From Prodigiosinella aquatilis (lineage in GTDB: Bacteria > Pseudomonadota > Gammaproteobacteria > Enterobacterales > Enterobacteriaceae): a DNA stretch of 64,000 nucleotides. The notes under the pieces are model-generated. The model ran no database searches, was not told the origin of the DNA, and was given only the letters and a program-made list of their open reading frames with translations. Both the position numbers and the translations under genes were made by a program. The stretch is from assembly GCA_030388725.1 (NCBI GenBank), contig CP128857.1:3348001-3412000 (forward strand), in the 5' to 3' direction. Positions 54,627 through 63,606 of this stretch are shown here, one piece after another (the stretch's first letter is position 1; each line of letters begins with the position of its first letter).

Positions 54627-55838
54627 ATGACGCAGCACTGCGACAGCCTGTGGTTCGGGGCTGATCTGGTCACTCTGCGTGATGGCCAGTATCACATCAT
54701 CAAAGATGGTGCGCTGGCCGTAACGGATGGGCGTATCGTCTGGCTGGGCGAACGCCGCGATATGTCATCCTTTTCTCCCACACACGCTACCAATTTTGGT
54801 GGTGGCATCATCACCCCTGGCTTGATCGACTGTCATACTCATCTGGTTTTTGGTGGTGATCGCAGCGGTGAGTTCGAACAGCGTCTGAACGGTGTCAGCT
54901 ATGCGGATATCGCAGCCCAGGGCGGCGGCATTCTCGCTACCGTCACCGCCACTCGTGCCGCCAATAGTGAAAGTCTGGTACGCTCGGCCCGCTCTCGTCT
55001 GCAACCGTTGTTGGCAGAAGGCGTGACGACGATAGAGATAAAATCCGGCTATGGTCTGGATCTCGACAGCGAACTGAAAATGCTGCGCGTTATCCGGGCG
55101 CTGGGCAAGGAAACACCAGCACAGATTCTCGCTACCTGTCTGGCGGCACACGCTATCCCCCCCGAACTGAAGGGACAGGCCGATACCTGGATTGATATCG
55201 CCTGTAATCAACTACTGCCCGCCGTGGCCCGCGAAAATCTGGCCGACGCCGTGGATGCGTTCTGTGAACATCTGGCGTTCAGTCCACCACAGGTGGCACG
55301 TCTTTTTGAGGCGGCGAAAGCACACGGACTACCGGTCAAGTTGCATGCAGAACAGCTCTCATCATTACATGGCAGTCAACTGGCGGCCAGATTCACCGCG
55401 CTGTCTGCCGATCACCTTGAATATGCCACACCAGACGATGTCGCTGCGATGGCGGCAGCCGGTACAGTCGCCGTTCTGCTGCCAGGTGCCTATTACCTGT
55501 TACGGGAAACGCAAACACCGCCAGTCGATTTGTTTCGCCGCTATGGTGTGCCTATGGCTATTGCCAGCGATTGCAATCCCGGCACCTCACCCGCGCTGTC
55601 TCTGCGGTTGATGCTAAATATGGCCTGCACTCTGTTTCGTCTGACACCGGAAGAAGCGCTGGCGGGCGTCACTTTGCATGCAGCCAAGGCGCTGGGACTG
55701 CAACACAGCCACGGCTCTCTTGAAAGCGGTAAAGTGGCGGATTTTGTGCACTGGCCACTGTCGCGTCCGGCAGAAGTGGTGTACTGGTTGGGCGGGCAGC
55801 TCGCCTGTACGACAGTTTTCAGAGGAGTAATACGATGA
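54627..55838 (+). CDS. hutI: Imidazolonepropionase
   Basis: A 403-residue metal-dependent amidohydrolase that opens imidazolone-5-propionate to formiminoglutamate. Metal residues are in DCHTHLVFGGDR and KLHAEQLSSLHG, with the C-terminal SDCNPGTSP. The ATG at 54627 has a GTGGAG ribosome site six bases upstream. It overlaps hutG by 4 bases. Confidence 0.95.
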   Translation: MTQHCDSLWFGADLVTLRDGQYHIIKDGALAVTDGRIVWLGERRDMSSFSPTHATNFGGGIITPGLIDCHTHLVFGGDRSGEFEQRLNGVSYADIAAQGGGILATVTATRAANSESLVRSARSRLQPLLAEGVTTIEIKSGYGLDLDSELKMLRVIRALGKETPAQILATCLAAHAIPPELKGQADTWIDIACNQLLPAVARENLADAVDAFCEHLAFSPPQVARLFEAAKAHGLPVKLHAEQLSSLHGSQLAARFTALSADHLEYATPDDVAAMAAAGTVAVLLPGAYYLLRETQTPPVDLFRRYGVPMAIASDCNPGTSPALSLRLMLNMACTLFRLTPEEALAGVTLHAAKALGLQHSHGSLESGKVADFVHWPLSRPAEVVYWLGGQLACTTVFRGVIR

Positions 55839-56635
55839 TGGAACCTTTTTCTTTTACTGCTGGCGATAGCCCGCTGCTGATCAGTATTCCTCACGCCGGG
55901 ATCGCACTCACTCCCGAGGTTGCCGACGGGCTGAGTGACGCCGCACGTCCCTTGCCAGATACCGACTGGCATATTCCACAACTGTATGCCTTTGCTCACT
56001 CGCTTGGTGCCAGCATGCTGGCTGCCACCTATTCGCGGTTTGTTATCGATCTTAATCGACCAGCAGATGATCAGCCGCTGTATACCACCACAACCACCGG
56101 TTTATATCCAGACGTCCTGTTTGACGGCACGCCAGCCTTTCAACCGGGGAAAGAACCCCGGCCAGCACAACGCAAGGCGTATCTCGATACCATCTGGCAC
56201 CCTTACCACCAGAAAATTCAGCAGGAGCTGGCCCAAATTAAACAACGGCATGGCTATGCATTGCTGTTTGACGCCCACTCTATCGCTTCATGCATCCCCC
56301 GACTGTTCGACGGCACCTTGCCGGATTTAAATCTGGGCACCAATAACAGCGTTAGTTGTGACGCGAATATTGAGCAGGCATTGATTACGGTTTGTGAAAC
56401 ACAGGAGCAGTGGCGTTGGGTGCTTAACGGGCGTTTCACAGGCGGCTACATCACTCGCGCTTACGGACTGCCGGCACAGCACCAACATGCGCTACAACTG
56501 GAGCTGGCCCAATGTAATTATATGCGTGAGACGTTGCCGTTCGACTGGCAGGAAGAAAAAGCCCGTGCCTTACAGACCATGCTGAAAAAAATAATCACGA
56601 CATTCATGACAACAGCTGAACGCCTTTACCATTGA
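55835..56635 (+). CDS. hutG: N-formylglutamate deformylase
   Basis: A 266-residue N-formylglutamate amidohydrolase, releasing glutamate and formate as the last step. Active-site parts are SIPHAGIALTPEV, DTDWHIPQLY, FDAHSIASCIPRLFDG and GRFTGGYITRAYG. It starts inside the end of hutI (ATGA overlap). A hairpin follows at 56643. Confidence 0.95.
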   Translation: MMEPFSFTAGDSPLLISIPHAGIALTPEVADGLSDAARPLPDTDWHIPQLYAFAHSLGASMLAATYSRFVIDLNRPADDQPLYTTTTTGLYPDVLFDGTPAFQPGKEPRPAQRKAYLDTIWHPYHQKIQQELAQIKQRHGYALLFDAHSIASCIPRLFDGTLPDLNLGTNNSVSCDANIEQALITVCETQEQWRWVLNGRFTGGYITRAYGLPAQHQHALQLELAQCNYMRETLPFDWQEEKARALQTMLKKIITTFMTTAERLYH

Positions 56636-56642
56636 TCACGTT

Positions 56643-56679
56643 AGTCATTCCGCGGCGATGACAAACCCGCGGAATGACT
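56643..56679 (+). terminator. Inverted repeat after hutG
   Basis: AGTCATTCCGCGG (56643-56655) and CCGCGGAATGACT (56667-56679) form a perfect 13-bp stem with an 11-base loop, 8 bases after the hutG stop. There is no T tract, so it may be a processing or Rho-aided end. Confidence 0.6.
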
Positions 56680-56878
56680 GAGTCCGAACGATAAAATCAC
56701 AATAAAGCGATCGATCGCGTCTTTCTCGCAGCATCGCGCATTTTCACCGGTAGGGAAAAATTGTTCAGCAGCGACCATCAAAAGCAATTATGTTGACACA
56801 ATGCCTGACAGCACGTGCAGGTTCTGACAAAATAGCCGACATTCTCCTCCGTTTTAAAAATGATGGATTTTCTTTCTG

Positions 56879-57745
56879 ATGGTAGCAACGATTATTGATG
56901 GTAAAACGATTGCGCAGCAGGTCAAAGACGAAGTCGCTGTGCAGGTAAAACAGCGACTAGCTGAAGGAAAACGCGCTCCGGGCTTGGCAGTCGTGCTGGT
57001 GGGTGAGAATCCGGCCTCACAGATTTATGTCGCCAGCAAACGTAGGGTTTGTGAGGAAGTGGGCTTCGTTTCCCGCTCTTATGATTTACCGGCCACAACC
57101 ACCGAGCCTGAACTGCTGGGGTTGATTGACCAATTAAACGCCGATAAAACCATTGACGGTATTCTGGTTCAGTTACCCCTGCCGGCAGGCATTGACAATA
57201 CCAAAGTGATTGAGCGCATCGCTCCCGACAAAGATGTGGATGGCTTCCATCCTTATAACGTGGGCCGCCTGTGTCAGCGTGCGCCATTACTTCGCCCCTG
57301 CACCCCACGCGGCATCGTGACCATGCTGGAGCGTTATAATATTGATACCTTCGGGCTAAACGCCGTCGTCGTCGGTGCATCCAATATCGTTGGCCGCCCT
57401 ATGAGTATGGAATTGCTGCTGGCAGGATGTACCACTACCGTAACCCATCGCTTTACCAAAGATTTACGCCACCATATCGAACACGCCGACTTGCTGGTCG
57501 TCGCGGTGGGTAAACCCGGATTTATTCCCGGTGACTGGATTAAACCCGGCGCGATCGTCGTTGATGTTGGGATTAATCGTCTGGAAAATGGGAAAGTCGT
57601 CGGCGACGTCGATTTTGAACAGGCGCAGTCACGTGCTTCCTACATTACTCCCGTACCAGGAGGTGTTGGCCCGATGACGGTAGCGACCTTGATTCAAAAT
57701 ACCTTGCAGGCCTGTGAAGAATTTCACGATAACACAACGCGTTAA
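56879..57745 (+). CDS. folD: Bifunctional methylenetetrahydrofolate dehydrogenase/cyclohydrolase
   Basis: A 288-residue folate C1 enzyme. YVASKRRVCEEVGF has the catalytic Lys; GASNIVGRPMSMELLLAG is the NADP site; TPVPGGVGPMTVATL is the C-terminal signature. It starts with ATG at 56879 and is near-identical in form to E. coli FolD. ybcJ follows after 23 bases, as in E. coli. Confidence 0.97.
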   Translation: MVATIIDGKTIAQQVKDEVAVQVKQRLAEGKRAPGLAVVLVGENPASQIYVASKRRVCEEVGFVSRSYDLPATTTEPELLGLIDQLNADKTIDGILVQLPLPAGIDNTKVIERIAPDKDVDGFHPYNVGRLCQRAPLLRPCTPRGIVTMLERYNIDTFGLNAVVVGASNIVGRPMSMELLLAGCTTTVTHRFTKDLRHHIEHADLLVVAVGKPGFIPGDWIKPGAIVVDVGINRLENGKVVGDVDFEQAQSRASYITPVPGGVGPMTVATLIQNTLQACEEFHDNTTR

Positions 57746-57768
57746 CCTAAAACCTTAAGCAGGAAAGT

Positions 57769-57981
57769 ATGGAAATTTTTCATCTGGAAAATCACCCGCA
57801 TGTCGAACTGTGCGATTTGCTGAAATTACTGGGCTGGAGTGAAAGCGGCGCTGCTGCAAAACTGGCCATTGCGGCAGGTGAAGTCAGTGTCGATGGACAC
57901 ACAGAAACACGTAAACGCTGCAAAATCGTGGCCGGACAAACCGTCTGTTTCAATGACGAGACGGTAGAAATCAAAGCGTAA
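57769..57981 (+). CDS. ybcJ: S4-domain RNA-binding protein YbcJ
   Basis: A 70-residue protein that is little more than an S4-like RNA-binding fold: LCDLLKLLGWSESGAAAKLA, IAAGEVSVDGHTETRKRCKI. It is conserved next to folD in enterobacteria. A ribosome-linked role is assumed from the family. Confidence 0.93.
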   Translation: MEIFHLENHPHVELCDLLKLLGWSESGAAAKLAIAAGEVSVDGHTETRKRCKIVAGQTVCFNDETVEIKA

Positions 57982-57986
57982 AAAGA

Positions 57987-58008
57987 AGCCCGGTCAATAA
58001 ACCGGGCT
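57987..58008 (-). terminator. Terminator of cysS, shared with ybcJ
   Basis: AGCCCGGT (57987-57994) and ACCGGGCT (58001-58008) form an 8-bp stem. On the minus strand it is followed by TCTTTTT, so it best fits the cysS transcript; it lies just after the ybcJ stop. Confidence 0.8.
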
Positions 58009-58141
58009 CCAGATCTGGATGACAAACCTTTTATCGTTCTATACCGTTATTTCCGAAACATCCTGAATAACTTCACACATCAAGGATAACGTTCATTGCG
58101 CGGCAATGAACGGGTAAGACACGATCCATCAATATCATCAG

Positions 58142-59533
58142 CTACTTACGCCGCCAAATGGTTCCCTGCGCCCCATCTTCCAGCACAATCCCCATGTCGT
58201 TAAGCCGATCACGGGCTTCATCAGCCAGTGCCCAGTTTTTAGCCTGACGCGCATCATTACGCTGCTTGATCAACGCTTCGATTTCACTGACTTCATTCGT
58301 GTCAACCCCAGCCCCAACGCCATTTTGCAGGAAAAGTTCCGGATCCTGTTCCAGCAGCCCAAGAACTTTAGCCAGTTTACGCAACTCAGCTGCCATCGCA
58401 TCAACGGCCTGCGGATCTTCCGTTTTCAGTCGGTTAACCTCGCGTGCCATGTCAAACAACACCGAATACGCTTCCGGCGTATTAAAGTCATCATTCATCG
58501 CATCACGAAAACGGGCTTCAAAGACATCGCCGCCTTTCGCCTCTGCATCAGCATTCGTACCACGCAATGCGGTGTACAGACGATCCAGCGCGGCGCGGGC
58601 CTGCTTTAAATTTTCTTCGCTATAATTCAGTTGACTGCGATAGTGACCGGACATCAGAAAATAACGGATGGTTTCCGCATCGTAATACGCCAGCACATCA
58701 CGCACGGTGAAGAAATTATTCAGGGATTTGGACATCTTTTCCCGATCAACCATCACCATGCCGGAATGCATCCAGTAATTCACATACTCGCCGCCATGTG
58801 CACAGGTGGACTGGGCAATCTCGTTTTCATGATGTGGAAACATCAGGTCTGAGCCACCGCCATGAATATCAAAATGCTCGCCCAACTGTTTGCAGTTCAT
58901 GGCGGAACACTCAATATGCCAACCTGGACGACCGTCTCCCCACGGGGAAGACCAGCTTGGTTCACCCGGCTTGGACATCTTCCACAACACAAAATCCATC
59001 GGATTACGTTTAACTTCAGCGATTTCGACCCGCGCTCCCGCTTTCAACTGTTCCAGATCCTGACGGGACAAAACACCATAGCCCGGTGCGGTATCCACCG
59101 AAAACATGACATCACCATTTAACGCAACATAAGCGTGTCGGCGAGCAATCAGTTTCTCAACCAGCGCAATAATTTCGGCAATATGGCGTGTGGCTCTGGG
59201 TTCTTCATCAGGGCGCAGAATATTAAGTGCGTCAAAATCCGCATGCATTTCAGCGATCATTCGGTTGGTCAACTGCTCATAAGATTCGCCATTTTCTGCG
59301 GCGCGCTTGATGATTTTGTCATCAATATCCGTGATATTTCGGACATACTTCAGCGAATACCCCAGATACCGCAGATAACGAGCCACGACGTCAAACGCGA
59401 CAAAGGTACGTCCATGACCGATATGGCACAGGTCATAAACCGTTATCCCGCACACATACATGCCGACGTTGCCAGCGTGGATGGGTTTGAATTCCTCTTT
59501 TTGGCGACTCAGGGTATTAAAAATCTTTAGCAT
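58142..59533 (-). CDS. cysS: Cysteinyl-tRNA synthetase
   Basis: A 463-residue class I synthetase. CGITVYDLCHIGHGRTF has the HIGH motif and a zinc Cys; WHIECSAMNCKQLG and GGSDLMFPHHENE supply the other zinc ligands; REKMSKSLNNFF is the KMSKS loop. It is intact. Its place beside folD/ybcJ on one side and ppiB on the other is the usual enterobacterial order. Confidence 0.97.
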   Translation of the reverse strand: MLKIFNTLSRQKEEFKPIHAGNVGMYVCGITVYDLCHIGHGRTFVAFDVVARYLRYLGYSLKYVRNITDIDDKIIKRAAENGESYEQLTNRMIAEMHADFDALNILRPDEEPRATRHIAEIIALVEKLIARRHAYVALNGDVMFSVDTAPGYGVLSRQDLEQLKAGARVEIAEVKRNPMDFVLWKMSKPGEPSWSSPWGDGRPGWHIECSAMNCKQLGEHFDIHGGGSDLMFPHHENEIAQSTCAHGGEYVNYWMHSGMVMVDREKMSKSLNNFFTVRDVLAYYDAETIRYFLMSGHYRSQLNYSEENLKQARAALDRLYTALRGTNADAEAKGGDVFEARFRDAMNDDFNTPEAYSVLFDMAREVNRLKTEDPQAVDAMAAELRKLAKVLGLLEQDPELFLQNGVGAGVDTNEVSEIEALIKQRNDARQAKNWALADEARDRLNDMGIVLEDGAQGTIWRRK

Positions 59534-59757
59534 CGGGGTATTCCATGATATTCGCAGGATATGAAAATCACTGTTGGTTCTCAGTGAGAAAAAAATAAAC
59601 GCTTTCTGGGTATATTACCCAACAGTGTATTGAAACCTGAACCCTACTCTATTGCAAGCGTACAAGTGCAAGACCGACACCTTGTCGGCGCGCTATTTCC
59701 TATTGAGCGTAAAATACTTAATCTTTAGCAAAACTGATCATAACAGAGATAAAAAAA

Positions 59758-59777
59758 GCCTGATCACATGATCAGGC
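59758..59777 (-). terminator. Terminator of the DoxX gene
   Basis: GCCTGATC and GATCAGGC form an 8-bp stem with a 4-base loop. On the minus strand it is followed by a run of seven T, 34 bases after the DoxX stop. Confidence 0.88.
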
Positions 59778-59810
59778 CTGATGTAAATACCTTCTGTTCC
59801 AGACAGAAAA

Positions 59811-60233
59811 TTAACGCCAGCGAGGATTCGACATCACAGAATATTTACCGCTGCCAAGTAATGCGATAACAATCCCGGCAAAGAAATAAACCGCCACATC
59901 TTCAGCGCCCCAGGCCCCGACGTTTGACAACATGAAAAGAGACTCTGGTTCAGCCAGCAATAGTGCCACCACCATCGTGAAACAGAACCCCAATGCAGAC
60001 AAACGGGTCAGTATTCCCAAAATCATGAACAGAGGGGCAACAACCTCTCCCAGATAGACGCCATAACCGATAAAGGCTGGCAAACCATGCGCAGTCAACA
60101 TGCCCTGAATACCGCTGATTCCCTCCAACAATTTATGCGTGCCATGAAACAGCATCAGGATACTGAATGACAAACGAAGAATCAGTTTTCCGCAATCCGG
60201 TCGGTTTAATAAGCTATTAATCCGGTCAATCAT
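59811..60233 (-). CDS. DoxX-family membrane protein
   Basis: A 140-residue protein with four membrane segments of the DoxX type: LILRLSFSILMLFHGTHKLL first, then GYGVYLGEVVAPLFMILGIL and two more hydrophobic stretches. These proteins (YqjF/YphA-like) are linked to redox or sulfur metabolism, with no settled reaction. It stands between cysS and ppiB, which in E. coli are neighbours, so it is a later insertion in this conserved block. It has its own terminator. Confidence 0.85.
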   Translation of the reverse strand: MIDRINSLLNRPDCGKLILRLSFSILMLFHGTHKLLEGISGIQGMLTAHGLPAFIGYGVYLGEVVAPLFMILGILTRLSALGFCFTMVVALLLAEPESLFMLSNVGAWGAEDVAVYFFAGIVIALLGSGKYSVMSNPRWR

Positions 60234-60573
60234 AATTCATTCATCCCAGTCAGTTAATGTTAACGAGAGTCAATTTCAATAGCATATAGGTTACAGCTTC
60301 AAAAATGTAAAAAATAGTAGTGCTTAACTAAAATTTAATATTGCATGGCTAATATTTTATTCAATTTAATTATTTCAATTAACAATTTTACTGCAAATAA
60401 TTTGAATCAATATTTATTAATGGATTACTCTGGCGCCATTTCCGGCGTTATCTCTCCCTCTGCTGCTGACGCAACCATTCAGTTATGTTATAAGAGCGCT
60501 CTTGATGACTCACCACCATGATGAGAGCATCTTTCCATATCTATCTACCTATGACCAAGTAGGATTTATTACT
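60234..60573. other. AT-rich gap with the divergent DoxX and ppiB promoters
   Basis: About 340 bases, very AT-rich in 60290-60420. No gene or repeat seen. The ppiB start was moved to 60574, since the longer frame from 60502 is not like the family. Confidence 0.5.
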
Positions 60574-61068
60574 ATGATCACGTTTCATACTAACCACGGC
60601 GATATCGTCATCAACACCTTCGCTGATAAAGCACCGATTACCGTAGAAAATTTCCTGCATTACTGCCGTAGCGGTTTTTATGACAACACCATTTTTCATC
60701 GCGTGATTAATGGTTTCATGATTCAAGGTGGTGGTTTTACGTCGGGCATGGAGCAAAAAAAGACCAACGACCCCATCAAAAACGAAGCCAACAATGGCTT
60801 GAAAAACACCAGTGGTACACTGGCGATGGCACGGACGAATGATCCGCATTCCGCCACCGCACAGTTTTTCATCAACGTCGTGGATAACGATTTCCTGAAC
60901 TTCCGTTCAGAGCAGGCCGATGGCTGGGGTTACTGCGTGTTTGCCGAAGTGGTCGACGGTATGGACGTCGTTGAAAAGATCAAAACCGTAGCAACAGGTC
61001 GTAGCGGTATGCATCAGGATGTGCCAAAAGAAGACGTTGTGATTACTCACGTGACTATTAGTGAGTAA
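60574..61068 (+). CDS. ppiB: Peptidyl-prolyl cis-trans isomerase B (cyclophilin)
   Basis: A 164-residue cytoplasmic cyclophilin starting MITFHTNHGDIVINTF, the same length and start as E. coli PpiB. The catalytic Arg is in FHRVINGFMIQGG, and ARTNDPHSATAQFFINVVDN is the peptide-binding part. It starts 11 bases upstream-spaced from the lpxH start at its 3' end and is likely cotranscribed with lpxH. Confidence 0.96.
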   Translation: MITFHTNHGDIVINTFADKAPITVENFLHYCRSGFYDNTIFHRVINGFMIQGGGFTSGMEQKKTNDPIKNEANNGLKNTSGTLAMARTNDPHSATAQFFINVVDNDFLNFRSEQADGWGYCVFAEVVDGMDVVEKIKTVATGRSGMHQDVPKEDVVITHVTISE

Positions 61069-61078
61069 TTCCCGCTGC

Positions 61079-61801
61079 ATGGCAACGTTATTTATTGGCG
61101 ATCTGCATTTAAGCACTCATGAACCGGCGGTTACTGCCGGTTTTCTGCGTTTTATACGTGAGGATGCTTCTCAGGCGGATGCACTTTATATTCTTGGCGA
61201 TCTATTTGACGCCTGGATCGGTGATGATGACCCACAACCTCTACACCTGGTTGTTGCACAGGCTTTGCAGTCATTGCACCAACAAGGCGTTCCCTGCTAT
61301 TTCATTCATGGCAACCGGGATTTCCTGCTGGGCAAGGTTTTCGCTGGCCAGAGCGGTATCACATTGTTGCCGGAAGAAAACATGATAGAACTGTATGGTC
61401 GTCGTTTTCTCGTGTTGCATGGCGATACATTATGCACCGACGATCAGGATTATCAACGCTTTCGCCGTCGGGTACACAACCCATTAATACAACGTCTGTT
61501 TCTGCTGCTACCATTACGTATACGTCTGCGTATTGCCGCCAATATGCGGGCAGCCAGCCAACGAGCCAACCAAACCAAGTCTATGCAGATTATGGATGTC
61601 AATCCACAGCAGGTAATAGCGCGCCTGCGGCACTATCAGGTTGACGGCATGATTCATGGCCATACTCATCGCCCGGAGATTCACGTCATCAAGACGGAAG
61701 GCATCACCGCGCAGCGGGCCGTGCTCGGTGCCTGGCATCATCAGGGATCAATGATCAAAGTTACCCCGCAGAATATCGAACTGATTTCTTTTCCTTTCTA
61801 A
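61079..61801 (+). CDS. lpxH: UDP-2,3-diacylglucosamine diphosphatase
   Basis: A 240-residue calcineurin-like phosphoesterase of lipid A synthesis. Metal motifs run in order: FIGDLHLS, LGDLFDAWIGDD, HGNRDF, HGDTLC and HGHTH. The ATG at 61079 (MATLFIGDLHLS) is the family start; an earlier ATG at 61061 overlaps ppiB. It acts at the membrane on UDP-2,3-diacylglucosamine to give lipid X. Confidence 0.96.
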   Translation: MATLFIGDLHLSTHEPAVTAGFLRFIREDASQADALYILGDLFDAWIGDDDPQPLHLVVAQALQSLHQQGVPCYFIHGNRDFLLGKVFAGQSGITLLPEENMIELYGRRFLVLHGDTLCTDDQDYQRFRRRVHNPLIQRLFLLLPLRIRLRIAANMRAASQRANQTKSMQIMDVNPQQVIARLRHYQVDGMIHGHTHRPEIHVIKTEGITAQRAVLGAWHHQGSMIKVTPQNIELISFPF

Positions 61802-61848
61802 TCTGACGTTTTAGCGTCGTTTTCACTGAAACGCTCTTTTTCATCGTT

Positions 61849-61864
61849 ACGCAATCGTTTTCCT
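61849..61864 (+). promoter_or_regulatory. PurR operator of purEK
   Basis: ACGCAATCGTTTTCCT matches the PurR box (ACGCAAACGTTTTCNT) at nearly every position and lies 124 bases before purE, as in E. coli. It predicts repression by PurR with hypoxanthine or guanine. Confidence 0.85.
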
Positions 61865-61987
61865 TGCTATGGGCTCATGGTATGCTCTACGCCCTCGCTG
61901 GCAGAGCCCATATGGCTGGCTGGCGATGCTGCACATCACCATGCGCAATCTATAAGCGCCATGCACAATCACAGGAGCATTACAGGC

Positions 61988-62497
61988 ATGTCATCCAACG
62001 CCGCCCCGGCCAAAATCGCCATCGTTATGGGTTCAAAGAGTGACTGGGCCACCATGCAGTTTGCTGCGGAAATCCTCACTACACTGCATCTTCCCTATCA
62101 CGTTGAAATCGTCTCTGCACACCGTACACCCGATAAACTGTTCCGTTTTGCAGAACAGGCCGCGGAAAACGGCATTGATGTCATTATCGCTGGCGCGGGT
62201 GGTGCAGCTCATTTACCGGGTATGCTGGCAGCCAAAACACTACTTCCCGTACTCGGTGTACCGGTACAAAGCGCTGCGTTGAATGGCGTGGATAGTCTTT
62301 ACTCTATCGTGCAGATGCCGCGAGGTATTCCAGTTGGAACGCTGGCGATCGGTAAAGCAGGTGCCGCTAATGCAGCACTGCTGGCCGCCCAGATTCTGGC
62401 TCTGCACGACAGTGCTCTGGCATCCCGGCTGACTGTCTGGCGTCAGAGCCAGACCGATGACGTCCTCAACCATCCCGATCCACGGGAGGATGCATGA
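61988..62497 (+). CDS. purE: N5-carboxyaminoimidazole ribonucleotide mutase
   Basis: A 169-residue class I PurE. VMGSKSDWATM binds phosphate, IVSAHRTPDKLF has the catalytic His, and AGAGGAAHLPGMLAAKT follows. The ATG at 61988 gives the family start; the frame from 61877 runs through the PurR leader. It overlaps purK by 4 bases (ATGA). Confidence 0.97.
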   Translation: MSSNAAPAKIAIVMGSKSDWATMQFAAEILTTLHLPYHVEIVSAHRTPDKLFRFAEQAAENGIDVIIAGAGGAAHLPGMLAAKTLLPVLGVPVQSAALNGVDSLYSIVQMPRGIPVGTLAIGKAGAANAALLAAQILALHDSALASRLTVWRQSQTDDVLNHPDPREDA

Positions 62498-63564
62498 AGC
62501 CTGTTTGCGTTCTTGGCAACGGCCAGTTGGGCCGCATGTTACGTCAGGCTGGAGAGCCGTTAGGTATTGCCGTTTATCCGGTTGGCCTGGATGCCGAACC
62601 AGAATCAGTACCGTTTCAACACAGTGTCATTACCGCGGAAATAGAGCGCTGGCCGGAAACGGCACTGACCAGAGAATTAGCCCGACACACTGCTTTCGTC
62701 AATCGGGATATTTTCCCTTTGTTGGCCGACCGTTATACCCAGAAGAAGTTGCTGGACGAACTGAAACTCTCCACCGCTCCCTGGCAATTACTTGCCAGTA
62801 GTGATGAATGGTCATCCATTTATTCAGATCTCGGTGAACTGGCCATCGTCAAACGCCGTGTGGGCGGCTACGATGGCCGGGGTCAATGGCGCCTGCACCC
62901 CGGTGAAGAAACCGCTCTGCCGGCCGACTGCTATGGAGAGTGCATCGTTGAACAGGGTATTCATTTTTCAGGTGAAGTGTCACTGATTGGTGCCCGCAAC
63001 ACACAAGGTCAATGTGTATTCTATCCTCTGACCCACAACCTGCATCAGGACGGCATTCTGCGTGCCAGCGTCGTATTACCCACACCACAGCCGCATCTGC
63101 AACAACAAGCGGAACAGATGCTTTCAGCCATTATGAATCGGCTTGGTTATGTTGGCGTGATGGCAATGGAGTGCTTTATTGTCGGAGAACGGCTGTTAAT
63201 TAATGAACTGGCGCCACGGGTGCACAATAGCGGACACTGGACACAAAACGGGGCTTCTATCAGTCAGTTTGAGCTGCATCTGCGCGCCATTCTGGATCTG
63301 CCACTTCCGTTACCGGTAATCACCGCACCTTCCGTGATGGTCAATCTGATTGGCACGGCAGTGAATACTGATTGGCTGGCCTTACCGTTGGTACATTTAC
63401 ATTGGTATGAGAAAGAGGTCCGTCCGGGGCGTAAAGTCGGTCACCTGAATCTCAACCATCCTGACAGTACCCAATTGTGCCAGACCTTACAGTTACTAGC
63501 ACCTTTACTGCCAGAAGAGTACCAACCCGGATTACAGTGGGCACAGCAATCATTATCAACGTAA
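62494..63564 (+). CDS. purK: N5-carboxyaminoimidazole ribonucleotide synthase
   Basis: A 356-residue ATP-grasp enzyme that carboxylates aminoimidazole ribonucleotide with ATP and bicarbonate. It starts MKPVCVLGNGQLGRML; KRRVGGYDGRGQWRL is the ATP-lid and LINELAPRVHNSGHWTQ the metal/phosphate site. It works with PurE and has the same start-stop overlap as in E. coli. Confidence 0.97.
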   Translation: MKPVCVLGNGQLGRMLRQAGEPLGIAVYPVGLDAEPESVPFQHSVITAEIERWPETALTRELARHTAFVNRDIFPLLADRYTQKKLLDELKLSTAPWQLLASSDEWSSIYSDLGELAIVKRRVGGYDGRGQWRLHPGEETALPADCYGECIVEQGIHFSGEVSLIGARNTQGQCVFYPLTHNLHQDGILRASVVLPTPQPHLQQQAEQMLSAIMNRLGYVGVMAMECFIVGERLLINELAPRVHNSGHWTQNGASISQFELHLRAILDLPLPLPVITAPSVMVNLIGTAVNTDWLALPLVHLHWYEKEVRPGRKVGHLNLNHPDSTQLCQTLQLLAPLLPEEYQPGLQWAQQSLST

Positions 63565-63581
63565 TCTCATAGCATAAAAAG

Positions 63582-63606
63582 GCGGGTACAAACGGTACCC
63601 GCTTTT
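63582..63606 (+). terminator. Terminator of purEK
   Basis: GCGGGTAC and GTACCCGC form an 8-bp stem with a 5-base loop, followed by TTTT, 17 bases after the purK stop. Confidence 0.88.
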
